This document shows positions 41,301 to 54,100 of a stretch of 64,000 nt of DNA, piece after piece. Source of the stretch: Atrichornis clamosus (lineage: Eukaryota; Chordata; Aves; Passeriformes; Menuridae); NCBI GenBank assembly GCA_013400975.1, contig WBMZ01003335.1, positions 1 through 64,000 of the forward strand, in the 5' to 3' direction. The stretch's first letter is position 1. The number at the start of each line of letters is the position of its first letter. Under the pieces are notes generated by a model, which was not told the DNA's origin, ran no database searches, and saw nothing but the letters and a program-made list of their open reading frames with translations. A program made the position numbers and the translations under genes.

Positions 41301-44300
41301 TAGTTATTAGAAGCAAATCAAAGTGTCACATTCCCCTTACTCGCAGAAGCCTCTCATAAGACAGCGGTGCTCTGGCAGTAGTGAGGAGCTGAGATGGCTG
41401 CAGCGAGCGAGGGCTGCCAGGGCCACAGATGGAACAAGAACTGCCCCTACAGTCAGCCCTCAGCCCTCCGGGCCTGCTTGCCACAGGGGACCCTCTTAAC
41501 CTGCCCTAAATCATCAAACCAGCCTCTCTTCGTGGTCCAGCCAGGGTCTCATCCCTGCACAACTGCCCTTGCCCGTGACTGTGCTGCTGTGGTGGTGGAA
41601 CCCTCTCTCTGGGTGAGGGCAGCTGTAACTCCGAAAGGACACTGCTGTCGAAAGTGCCCAGGGGGCCTTGGGAAGTCCTGCCTGGCTGAGGATCTTGTAT
41701 TTCTGAATCACAGAGCTGATCTCAAACCCCACCCGTGCGGCAGCTCTCTTGAGCAGGGGTTTAAGTTGCACTGGTTATCTGGAATCTGCATCTTTCCAGA
41801 TGCAGGATCCTCGTGTTACCTACACAAACCTCGCAAAATAATTGTATGATGACCCCCCTCCTTGTGAGAAATCCTTCTCTGCCTCTGAGGGTACTCAGCT
41901 CATATTTAGAGAGCCTGTTTGGGGGGTGAGTAATGACTTGCTGGTGTCTGGGGCTCCTATCTAAAAATATAATTCGCACATCTAGGTCCTAGTTTTCATA
42001 GGTGCGAACTATTTTCTTTCATCACTGGTATGATCTTACACAGCTTGCAAATGCAAATTCACGTGCTCGCCCTTCTCTGCCTCAGAACAAGGCAGCCTCT
42101 TCTCACAATGTGCTGTTTTCCTGGTGTGGAGTCGGGAAGAGCATGGAAATTACTCGAAAAATGAAGCTTCTCTTTGCTCCTAAGATGTCTGGAAGCATGG
42201 AGCCACTTCCCTCGTTCTCCCAAGAAACTCCCACCAGGCGCATGGGACTCACACCAGGCACATGCAGTCTGACCTCTGACACCTGCAGTACGTTCCACTG
42301 CTGGCGCTTCCCTGTCTTCTCCCTCTTTCCAAATGTGCGGGTGTTTCTCTGTGGCTTTGTATGTAGAATTTCTCTCGGGAGCATTGTGGGTTTCACATGT
42401 GGCAGTCTAACAGAGATACAAGTTTTCACTTAATTATTGCAGATTTTTCACTTCTGTCAAAAGTTTGCTTGTAAAAACTTTGCGAGCAAATTTTGAGTGT
42501 GCTGCAGCTGGGGGCAGGAGGGTTCTTTAAGCCTTTAGAGTTTTTGAATGTTACTTGGCCTGTCTCTGTGCTGCTGAGACCACTTTGATTACAAATGGAT
42601 CAATACCTCGCTGTTTGTGTAGAGGTGTCTTAAGTGCTACTGTCGTCTGCCCGCAGCTCTGACAAAGCAATTATTGCTGTGGGAGTGGTGGGTTTACATG
42701 TGCTGACCATTAGCCACTCTCAGGTCACCCTGGCTTTTAAGGAAAGCACCAAATGTCACTTACTGCAGAGGCACTGACTCTGTCCTCTCTGGTTAAGGGA
42801 CTGTTAATAATTCTATTATCAAGCTGCTACTTTGTGGGACATCCAGCGCTTCCTGCAGAAATGTTGGATTAACTTTGTGTTAGAGTGTATAACCAGTGAC
42901 ACCTGCTACTGTGGCCAGAGCGTCCCTTCTCATCATCTCCGCGTTGCTTAAGCCCACAGCATGCTTGTTACAGGCCCAGCATTGTCATTTTTAGTGACTG
43001 ACACCAGTAAAAATAAAGATCATAAGAGAGTAAAATCAAGGCTCTAGAGCAAGTGGAATTCTGGCGCTTCAGTGAGTTAATTTCTTCTTCCATCACTTCT
43101 TGTCCTCTTTGTCACCCACAGTACAATCCTTGTTTATTTTTCCACCTTGACTATTGATTCCACAAAGTCCTTTCCTGCCTCCCTCTTAAACAGAGAAGGG
43201 TGACAGGTATCACAGCCAGGTCAGTGCTCACCATGGGAGGCACTGGCTGCTTGGAGAAAAGGAAAAAGCTGGAGACAGCACTGTGAGGAAGGTGGTCACA
43301 GCAAGCCTCCATCAGCCTCCTGACCTGAGTGTGCTGTGACCACCTCAGCCCCAGCTAGCTCATGCTTGCTTTGCAGTGCCAGCATAGGTTTCCAGGCTGG
43401 GAGGAACTCTTGGCTTTTTGCTACCTTCTCCAGTGATACAAGAGGAGGAGGAAATCTCTGCTTTGTGTAAGGAGCGTGGCTTCACTAGTGGCAGAGAGGC
43501 ACTGGTTGGATTATTCTCAGCAGTCCTCAAGGGTTTTGGAATCACATTTGTTTTGGAGCAGCCCCTGGGCTGCTCTAGATTTCAGTGAGGCCTCTGTCAC
43601 CAATGGGGCTCACAAGAGAGGAAAAAGAGAGGAAAATTCCAGATTTTTTATACTCACTTCTCTCCCTTCCCCATCAAACTTGATTCAGCCAAGATGCTGG
43701 ACTGGAGGTACGTACAGTGGTGGCCCTTCTGATGTTTTTAATTGACTGTGGCAGGTAATTAACAACATAAGGGTACTGGTAATGAGGGGAAAAGCAAATG
43801 TTGAAATTGCAGCCAGTTTATTCTGCTGCAAGATGTTAATTACAAAAAGTCTGGTGCATTGTGTCAGCCCTACCCTTAGGACAAAAGGGCTGTGTTCCTG
43901 CAAGTGTCGCACTCCCACGTAGCCTGTGACAGCAAATGAAGTCAAAACCCCTGTGACTGTCAGCTTCATGCAATGTGAGCTCCCTGTAATGGAAGCAGCA
44001 GCAGTGTTTGCTCACAGGTCTGCCCCAAATGCCGGCAGCCTACCCAGGCTGTTTGGATGTCTTCTGAAGGAAATGCTTTGTTTGCCTTGCAGGTGTGCCG
44101 ATGTTATCCGTACAACCTAAAGGGAAGCAGAAGGGCTGTGCTGGCTGCAACCGAAAGATCAAGGACCGGTACCTGCTGAAGGCTCTGGATAAGTATTGGC
44201 ATGAAGACTGTCTAAAGTGTGCCTGCTGTGACTGTCGTCTTGGAGAGGTTGGATCAACTCTTTACACAAAAGCAAATCTCATTCTCTGCCGCAGAGATTA

Positions 44301-47300
44301 CCTGAGGTAAATAGAGGAACGTACTGTGGGCTCTTCCCAAAGCCTCTCCGCGTGCTGCCAGCTCTCTGGCTTCCTAAACATCTCCTATGAAAACATGTGC
44401 ATGGCCTGCCCTGTCCAGAAGAGATTGCAGTTTCTTCCACTGTCTAATTTGCACTTAATGTATTTTGTAATCAGGGAGGTGGAATCCTGGTTTTAGGTGA
44501 AGGTAGAAGGAGAAGGTCATGACTTTTTATTATTAGGAGCCAACAAGAAGAAACACTGCTTGCTGAGCAAATTAGGAAAAACTATTAATTCTCCTTGCTT
44601 ATCTCTGATGCTATACTCCTGCATTTTGACTGAGACCTGACCAACCTTTACCTTGTCTTTTTCAGTCATAGCTTTTAGACAGACTTCTGTTGAGTAAGAA
44701 AGATTCCTCCCAAGGGGCTCTGGTCTCTTCCCTAACTAAACAGATCAAAACTCCAAAATTACAGATCAACTTCAAAAATTTTTCTGTCTGAGGAAATCAG
44801 CAGAGACCATCATGAACTCTGAGTTAGAACCATCCTGTCAGTGTGTCTGTAATACATAACAACACATGGGATTTTTTGCCTGGTATGTATGGGGGTTTTG
44901 TGCAAAATACTTTATGCAAACATAAATGAATATTAATAAGACAGCAGGCCTAATACAAACATTATTATGAGGGTCACACTGCAAAACACTCTGAGTTTTG
45001 CTTTGTTTTTCCTTTAGAAGAATGTACTTGATCTCCATCTAATGTGTATGTTTTCTTTTATTTTTCCTCAAGCACTGATAGCACTTCCCATGCAGGCTCA
45101 ACCAGCAAAACATCTGAAGCAAAACAAACCCAACACAAGACAGGGAGGTAAAATGCCTCCTAACCCTGTAGTGTTCAGAGGCTGTCTAGATTAGTGTCAG
45201 CGATCAGATGCTTCATGTGTCTCAATGTAAAACCTATTTCTGAAAATCTTCGGTAAATATTTTCTTAGTCAACTTGAGCAAACAAGTTTCTCCTTCTAAA
45301 GACGAGACATTAAGCACAGAGCCAAAGAGAAGGACTAAGTCTAGCAGCTGCCATATGGGAGCTGTCACCTTGCCCTTCAGCCCAGCAGGGCACGAGAGCA
45401 TCCTGCCCACATGAGAGTTTCGGAGCTGAAACTCTCTAGGGCACTCATGAAACGTCTCAGCTGAAATTCTGCCACACAGGCAACAGCCACAGGTCCACAC
45501 CCACTTAGGTGGGATGTGTCCCCAAAATCTGAGCGAGGAGGAGCTTGGGTAGGGGTGAGCACATCTGAAGGGGAAAAGATAGGATAAGCAGCCTTTGGAA
45601 AAATGGAACATGTGGAAAGGGTTACGAGGAAAGAGTTAACTATCTTCTCTATGATGAAACGACTTTTGTCCTTTGCTTAGGTCACAGTATTTACTAATGT
45701 CACAAGTCACTCGCTCTGGAATGATCCTTAAACCTGTCTGTGCTAAGCTGAAAAAAAATGAGCACCAGAAGGTTCAAACTTAACACAGGGATTTCTACCC
45801 CCAAATTCGCATTTTGCTGCTTCTTCTTCAGCTCAGCTGTGCTCTTTCTGATGTGTCAATGAAGAATATAACAGTTCTTGATCTTCCCTTGTTGAGGAAG
45901 CTGTTCATCACAGTATCACAATTGGGTCATGCTAAGTACTGTCACAAGGACCCCCAGAATCTCCCAGGAGAGCTACTTCCAGGAATAATTTTCTTTCCAG
46001 GAAGAATAGCTGAATTATTTTCTGAAGTATTTGTTTGTACTTTATCTTGTTTATACATTATCTTTTCTTTATCTTGTTTGTACCCAGCTTGCCAAGTGAT
46101 CCAGATCTCTCCATCTGTCATCCTCCACTTCATTATTTATCACTTCTCTGGACTTTGTCATTTTTGGTCTTGAAAAAGTGTTGTGTTTATGATTTTTTTT
46201 TTTTTTTAATTTGACCCTGAAGAAAGATATTCAGCTTTACTCTATGTGTTAGAGAACCCTGCTAGAACTACTCAGCTGGACAGTGTTTCTGATTTACATT
46301 TGCTTTTTGAGACCTATGAGCTACCCCATGTTTTGTCCATTTAATAAGCACCATATTGATTTTGGTTTATTCTAGTTTCATAACAAAAATAATGTGTGGC
46401 ATCAAATCAGACATGTTAAAGTGCCAAAGGACAGCAGTATTGATGCTGTTGGGCTTAGAAGAAGCTTTTTATCACTGTAGTTGTAGAGCACTTCTTTTTT
46501 ACCTTGGTTTATTTTGAGAATGCTGCTTTGAGGCAAAAAAGCATAATCTGTGATCTTCTCACTGGCCCCTAGATGATATGAATTTTCTGGGGCACACCAG
46601 AAGCCTGTGCTGGAAATGGAAAAGAAGCCAGGCACTGCAGACCCCAGGAAGTGGTCCATGTCCCAGCTTTCAGAAGAGAGGGCAATTTACGACGTGAACC
46701 AGGGAAGGCTACGGCGGGGACTTGTGTTTGACCGTGGCCACGCATCTTCTGTCATAGCACCAGTTGAACGTGGTCTCTGAAATTAACTTCTGTGCCTGAA
46801 AGGGGTCTCTTAACACCTCTGTCTCCATTTTTGGGGTTAGAATAGTTCCTGGTCTTCCAAGGGGGAAGTGTGTTGCTATTTCTGCAGCACTGTTAAATTG
46901 TGAAGATTTATGTGGCCTTTCCATTAGATATTTTCCCCCTATCTGAATTCAGGGTTTTAGAGCTTTGTCTGCTTTTTCTTGGCAAGAACAATATAATTGT
47001 AATATCCTGGAAATGTGATCTAGACTCAGGTGGGGAGGAATAACATTAATTCTGTAACAGGGTTGTTAATTAGTGTTCAGCTGTTTAGGCAAGTTTACAG
47101 CTATCGTGGCTTGTGTTCTCACTAATAAGTAAATTCAGTTTATGCTGGGTTTTTTGAGAGGTTCTGCTGAACTTCTGGGTTCTGTTCTCCTGATGCTAAG
47201 GAACACTTTCAGGCTCCGAGGATAGGAATAAGAGCATTGCTATATTCATAGCATACTTACGGAAGTATAAAGCAATTTTTTACTTTAAAACATCTTGTGT

Positions 47301-50300
47301 TGGCTTCTACACATAATATTTCTTTCTCTCTCAATTTTAACTATTAGTTCTATTAATAGAAGGAGCTGAAGTTGCCATCACGATCTTCTCTACTGTCTGT
47401 TCACATCTTGGTAATTTGAATTTTTCTTCTTGGAGAATTAGCCATTCCCATTATTATATAATTCCTTCACATTAATAGTTTTAGAGACTCTATCCACATT
47501 TTTTTTCCCTTCTCAAAAACTCATGGTATTTGGTCTACTAGTCGAATTTTAGCAGAATTCATTCCTAAAAATAAGTTTTTCATACTTCACACTGTAGTTG
47601 CACCACAGAGGGAGTACTCTACCGGGAGAACAGTCAGAGGAATCCAGCCAGAGGGCTCCTGGAATATTTTGTTGTTAATTTGCAGGTCTGGGACCCTCCT
47701 GTGCCCCCCATCCTGCGGGCCGGTGTGGTTGAAGCACTGCAGGGATGGGGGACAGGGGTGAACTGCACTCCTGGCAGAGAGGCGGACAGGAGCACGGCCG
47801 GCTCCTGCCCCTCTGTGGCGGCGTTCCTTTGGAGCTGGCTTTGTCCCAGGTGTCGGGAGCACAGCGGGCTGCCGGCCGCGGCTGCTGATCCTCAGCGGGC
47901 TCTTAGCAGAAACCTTTCAGACGCGTTTCAGGAGCCGCTAGCAGACCATAGCCTGATCATTTGTTTCAAAAGATAAACTGTCGTCATTGCTTGTGAAGGA
48001 ACATTTGTTAACCTTCACATTTCATAAAACGCTTTCTTGCTCATTTTTTAATCATGAAAGATGAAATTGGATCTCGAGTTGTTATCCTTGTGGTATCACC
48101 TCAGTCTCCAGCTGTGTCTAGATGTATCTTTCAATACATTTCATCTCAGCAAATAGATTTACCATTTGTTTCATAATCACAGTTCCAGCATTCCTACCTC
48201 TAATTATTTTTGATAAGCAAAATGCTATTGAAGAGACTGCTTCTGGGACAGAGGAGCTTAGCATGCGAGCTCAGATGGCTCCTCGCAGCCCCCACGCAGC
48301 GATGTGTGTTTGTTCCGAGGCATAATTAAACATTCACCAAGCTCCGCTTCACAGGGACGGGCTGGGTGTTGCATCAGGATTTCCCGTGAGGAACTGACAA
48401 CTTAAATTTCACTGTGAAGTGCTGATGAAGAACGTGATTTTTCCTTTCTACTCAGCATGGTGCCCTCACACGAGCAAAGGCGAGTCAGACTTGCTTTGAG
48501 AGGAGCAGAACTGTTGCTTCTGTGTGTTTGATATGCTGGTGTTTGGGAAAGTTTTTCATCATTTAAACTGATTGGGGGCCTTAATTAGACTCCAAAGAAA
48601 GCTCAAAACCTGCATTAAAAAATGATGGTGGATCAGTAAAAGAGAAGAGCTTTCTGGGAAACCCTGACGCTGTTCTCAGTGGGTTTCATGGCAGTTCTTT
48701 CCCCACACCTTCCCACGTTGGGATCAGGGCTGCAAACTCAGCACGGCATCAGTGCTGCAGCCTGCACCTGGTGTTGGTGCCTCCAGGGAGCAGAGCAGCC
48801 CTGTGCATCCCACCTGAGGGACAGAGACCTCCTGGCAGGACTGCCAACCCCTCAGCACCGTTAGTACTGGGGAAGCTGGAACTCCACCCTCGGCAGCTCC
48901 TAGTTCAAACAAGTCAGCTCCATGATCCTGGGGTTTTTGCTCCACTCCAGATGCCCCTGTTCAGTGTGTTAGTGAAGCACTGTATCTGTACCTGGCAGAT
49001 GTGCAAGGTTTAATTTTGTTGTGGGATAAGAGCAGTGATCTTGCACAAACATGGGTGCCTTTCTTTCTGGCACGGGAGGATGTGGACAAATTCCCTCCTT
49101 TTGGTGGGCTTCTCCAAGTCAGTGACAACAGCCCTGAGCCAAACCAATAAACCACACCTGGACGTGGAAGCACAAGCCTTTGGGAACTGAGACGTGCGTG
49201 CCCTAATGGGCAGAATTTAAGTTAATCTCCCCAAGACATCACTGATTCTCGGAATGTAGCTTCAACCTGCAGAAGCTGCAGCACCTTTGAAGCAGGAAGG
49301 GGAGAATTTGGGATTTTTTCTCCTCCAGAGAAGCACAGTGTGCATGCATGCACTGAGAGCATGCCCTTGCCGGATTTTCAAGGGACATGTTTAGCGTGGG
49401 AAGGAGAGGTATAAATGCAGTGTGGCTGAACAAATGGTATCTGCTCAGAGCCTAAAAATGTCACTAAACTGAAGTGCTGCTCTTGCATCGCAACAGGGAG
49501 CGTCTTGCATGCTACATAGGACACCCTCACTTCTACACTTGGTGTCTGTTCAGATTAAGGAGGATTAATTAGGCTCAAAATACAATGTGTCTTGGCAACG
49601 TTGCTGTGCTTTGTGATGTTAAAATACAGATGGGTTTTTTTCCTCTCCAGTAGCTGGTCCAGGAGTTTCTCACAGCCTGTGCCCATACGTGGTTTGTTCA
49701 TTTGCTTTTTGCCCTTTTTTCTTTTCCATCTCCACAACCTCTCACTGAGGAGGAAATCTTATGGGGAGTAATTCTGCCTGGCTGTGGTACACTAACATCT
49801 CTACCACTTTCAACTTTGCACTTTTTTGACTGCTGTAGTTAAACTCTCCTAAGAGGACGTTGTTGTGCATGTGTTCAGCAGTGTCAGAGGCAGACAAGAT
49901 GGGTTTAAGGTCAGCGACTTCAGTTTTAGAGTGAGAAAGGCTGGGGCAGAGGAGGAGGACTTGGACTTCTCCGACCTGCTAATTGTCCCAGCCCCACTGT
50001 AAACATCCACTGAAAATATGGAGGGAGAGGCCAAAGGAGTAGAAATAAGTGAACATTCAGATGTGTCCTACAAGGGAAAACAGACAGCCTTGAGCAAGCC
50101 AGAAGTTCAGGCCCAGTAAGCTCTGAACCAGAGCGGTCACTGGGCCAGGGGCTGTTTGCACAGTGCTGGTTCAACATCCCTGCTCTGCTGTCCATGAATG
50201 CCAAACCCTTTGGCATGCAAGATGTAAATTCTTCGGGATTGAGCTTGAAGGCTTTGTGAGAGGACAGCTTGACCAACTTCGTTAGTATCAAAATGCATTT

Positions 50301-51115
50301 CCTTTCCTTCAGCTGACATGACTTCCCACTGCACACGGGCAACGGTGTCCTGGACAGGAGGGTGCACAGTAAGTCCAGCTAAAATGGACTTACTGTGCTG
50401 AATCTCCTTTCCCTAAGGCTTTCTCTAACATTGCACAAAGGCTGATTACAGGGAAGTTGTCTGAAGTTGCTTTCAAGCTTATTCTTTTTCTCTTTTTAAG
50501 TGATGTTCAGATTTTCCCTGCATTTGTTGGTATATTCTATACTTTGGGCAAATCACACTTGTAGCTCAGCATATTTCTAATATCCACAGATGGGAAAAAT
50601 AGTGGTTGCGAGCTGTCAAGAGCCATCCTCACTGAAATACTAGTTGTTGGTTTGTTTCAAAAGGTAGCGGCAAAACCTTTTCTTTACATGGTGATGAGTT
50701 TCATGTACATAAAGCAAGTCTTTTTCTATAGCAGGTCCTGATAAAGCTAGGAAATAGCAGCAGGCAAATAGGGAGGGAGTATGGGAAAACCTATTTCACC
50801 AACTGGCTGGAGAGGATAGGAGCATGGAGTTCCATAGCTTTTCAAAAACTTGTATGACCAGATAATCTGGATATATAAATATGTTGAAAAATATGTAGTT
50901 GTACTCAATATCAACAAATGTAGATATTTATCTGTAGGTAAGTGTTTAGTCCTCTTTCAGTTTTGACAAAACCTCTTTTTCAGGGGGAATTATCAGTCTC
51001 GACTCAGCTATTTAAATTTTGAACTTGTTTTGTTCTGGTGCTATTTAAAAAAATCAGATTGACACTGCCAGCCTATCCTTTCTGTACCACTCATTATTTA
51101 TATGTGCCTAGCCTG

Positions 51116-51159
<44 letters not shown>

Positions 51160-54100
51160 TCTCCTGTGAAGTCAACAGCTCCAAAATTTTCACTCTTTCT
51201 GTGGAGGGAAGATTTTCTCCTTCTTTTTTGATGGCAAGCTGCTATCTAGTCAGACAGCAGGCTAGAGGGGGCGAGAAGAAATGGGGACTCTCTCCTGGTA
51301 GGCAATGACTCAAGCAGATTGTTGTTCCTAGTGGCGACAGAAATAGGCAAACAGGTTCTGAGTTTAGCCCCCCTGCACATCTTGGTTGAATGAAAAATCT
51401 GTTACAAGGTGCTAAACCTAACGTGTTCATATGAGAACTTTGTTACTGTTTTCCCTACAGTAAGGACTCTTTAACATTCTTTTTTTCCCCAAAAAAAAAA
51501 AATGCAGGATGCCATGACATTACTGTGGTTTGAATTAACTTCAGGTGTACTCGTGGAGCTGTTGAGGTCTGGATCATCATGCAGAAGACTGATCTTTAGC
51601 CCAGACAAGACTGCATAAAACACATCCTTTGACAGTTGCCTACTGCTTCCAGGAGCATTCCCTTCTTTTCCCATTAATTCATTTGCATTCAGGACTGCTC
51701 CTGTATGCCAATTAGCTTTAATTTTTACTATATACACTGGCATCAATGGCCAATGAGAACAGAGCATAGCAGGGTTTTTAGTGTGCCCATAAACTACAGA
51801 AAATTGTCCTTGGACAAACTCCTGCTTTTAGACTGGCTGACAACAATAGACATGGTTAAGTTCAGGCTAAGAGCCATTAAACATAATTACTACCACAGGG
51901 TAAAAGTTTAATTGTGCTAAATTTTAAATCTGCATAGTCTATGCTTATTTACAAGCTGGCTGGATCTTCCTGTTACATAAAGGGGAATAAATCTGTACTT
52001 ACAAATTGTTGCCTCTTAACTTCAAAGGGAAGTGAATAAATAGGGTTTTTTAGAAGAAGCAAAACAACCCCAAACTGAAAATTTTCTGTATTTCCAGCTT
52101 CTTTTATGCCAATGGCTCCAAGCTGGTAAGTAGAGGCTGAGCATCTTCTGATAGATTTTTCTAATGCTCTTCAACTTTGTGTGTGTGAATGTGCGACAGG
52201 GTTGCATCTGTTACGAAGGTGTCTGGGGGACAGAATGCAGATCAGTTTGTTCGTGTGGGGTTGTTTTAAATTTAACCACAGATGGGGCTTGGGGTGGAAG
52301 GTTTTCTTCCTGCTTCTTACCTTCTCTCCCTCCTCCAGTAACGTTAAGCTCCCCAGTTCAGAAAGTTTCAGCTCAAGCAGCTTCTGGATCAGTAGGTATC
52401 AGAGGTGGCAGGTTTTCTACAAGCAAACAAAAAAGGCAAAAGACCGTGTTCATTTTGCGTTGTCTTCCAACAGATTAAAAAAGTCATGTTCACAGAGCCG
52501 CAAGTTAACAGTGTATTTTTAGAAGCATGGTGAATATATGGGGCTCTAAGTCGCTCCCCGAAAAGCAGATTAAAATTAGGAGGTGCTAGAATAAGTGTGA
52601 AATGTTCATCTGTTGGGAAAGGGAGGGTATGGAGAACTGTGAAACTTGATAGAAGAGAAAAAGATTAGCACGCTGACTCGCTGGAAGCTACGTTATGTAG
52701 ACATTAGAAGGCAACACGATTTCAGCTGGACAGAACATAAGCTTCAGATCTTATGCAAACAGTCAAAGCTGTTTAACAATTGGTTTACCCCCAAAACCCC
52801 TGAAAGGAGACAGGTGAATACGATGCCAAATACATTTTTCATGTTTCTTAAGCTAACTGTTTAAATAGTTAAGTGAACATCTGTCCAAATTTCCCCATCA
52901 TTTCCATTTAGAAAAGTCTCCTATTTGAAGGCTGAAGAAAAGCACCTGCTTAACAATGCAAATGGTGCTGTCTGGGGCCCCTTTATTTTGTTTAATCTAG
53001 ATTGAGCTCCACACAACTGTGATGCTAATGAATAATGGATATTTTATACTTGTGCATGTAGCAGTGCTGGGCACAGAGCAAATCTAGGATTAACCTCCCA
53101 GTTTCCCTGCCTAATGCATTTGACTCATTTTTTTGAGTTTGCTGTGACTTGGGTACTCTAAAAACGGATGCCTGGTTTTATGGGAAATGGGAAAATCCTG
53201 GCAAAAGCTGTCAGGCTATTTTGTGCCCAAGTGAGGTACTGTGGAAGGGGACAGCTACGCTGAGGAAGGGAGGGATGTCTGCAGTAATGGCTTGATTTGT
53301 GAGCGGGTGCTGAATGAGAGCCAGGGCGTTTCAGGGTGGAGACCTGGATGCTTTTCAGTGCCGCATTTTTCCAGTCTGGTCTGCTGGCATTAGGCAGCAG
53401 AGCCCTGTGTCCGGCTGCCTCCCCTGCCTGCCTGCCCGTGGGGGCAGGAGCAAGAGGGGTCAGCTTGCGGGGAGAGAGGGGCTGCCTTTTGCCAGTGCAA
53501 ACTATGCAGCTGGGATTTCACTCTGCCTTTCAGCCTTCGGATGGTGGAATTGTAGGGGAAGAAATTTTGGTACTCCCTTGGCGAATTTTCCGTCCCGCAT
53601 GAGTGTTTCCATGTGCTTTACATGGTTTAGCTCTCAGGGAAAACGTAGTGCTGTTTCTTCACAGGAAGGCTTGGGATTTTCCAGCCAGGCCTAATGAAAG
53701 ACCACTGATATCATTTCTAAAGAAAAATAAGGGTGGCCTGTCTTACGGCTGGAGAGCAAGCTGACTTCGGGAGCACGGCACTGTAGGAGGGTGGGAGAGT
53801 TGTGTGGAGGTTTCTATAACACTGCTGGGTGTTTTAATTCACAATTACTGGCCAGTAATAATTAGTATTGATTGGCTTGGCAAATTGCAGGTTTAGAAAT
53901 TGGTTATAGATTTTCCTGATGCTTCTCATCTGCGTGTTGTGGAATCAGGCAGAACCAATGGCTTGAAACAAACCATGAGCCCAGATCTGTCTGCGGGCAG
54001 CGGCGCGTTGCACGCGCAGAGCTAATGGTCAGAAGGAGTGGTACGTTTTGAGGTTCGTGGCCCCCAAAATATGATTTTTATCTTCTTCAAAGTGAAGTAA

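Larger units (their letters stand above)
5324..44092 (+). other. LMO1: LMO1 intron 1 (38.8 kb)
   Basis: It starts with GTAGGT and ends with a pyrimidine tract and GCAG. I find no exon on either strand: the open frames are short, lack recognisable domains and are not bounded by consistent splice signals. Content is mostly unique AT-rich DNA, with microsatellites, homopolymer tracts, one CR1 tail (16050-16087) and several AT-rich blocks with dense homeodomain, GATA, RFX or POU-like motifs (about 7850-8060, 15180-15360, 25140-25450, 39340-40060). In human LMO1 the first intron contains a super-enhancer active in neuroblastoma, so an enhancer role for parts of this intron is reasonable but not shown. 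Confidence 0.9.

Noticed and set aside
41394..41849. 151-codon + strand frame starting at an ATG in intron 1
   Set aside because: No domain or family resemblance and no splice context; lies in a GC-rich patch of the intron.
49340..49353. 14-bp palindrome GTGCATGCATGCAC
   Set aside because: Alternating TGCA repeats form palindromes easily; no further context.
50364..50398. The perfect hairpin as a microRNA precursor
   Set aside because: A 14-bp stem is too short for Drosha/Dicer processing and flanks do not extend the pairing.
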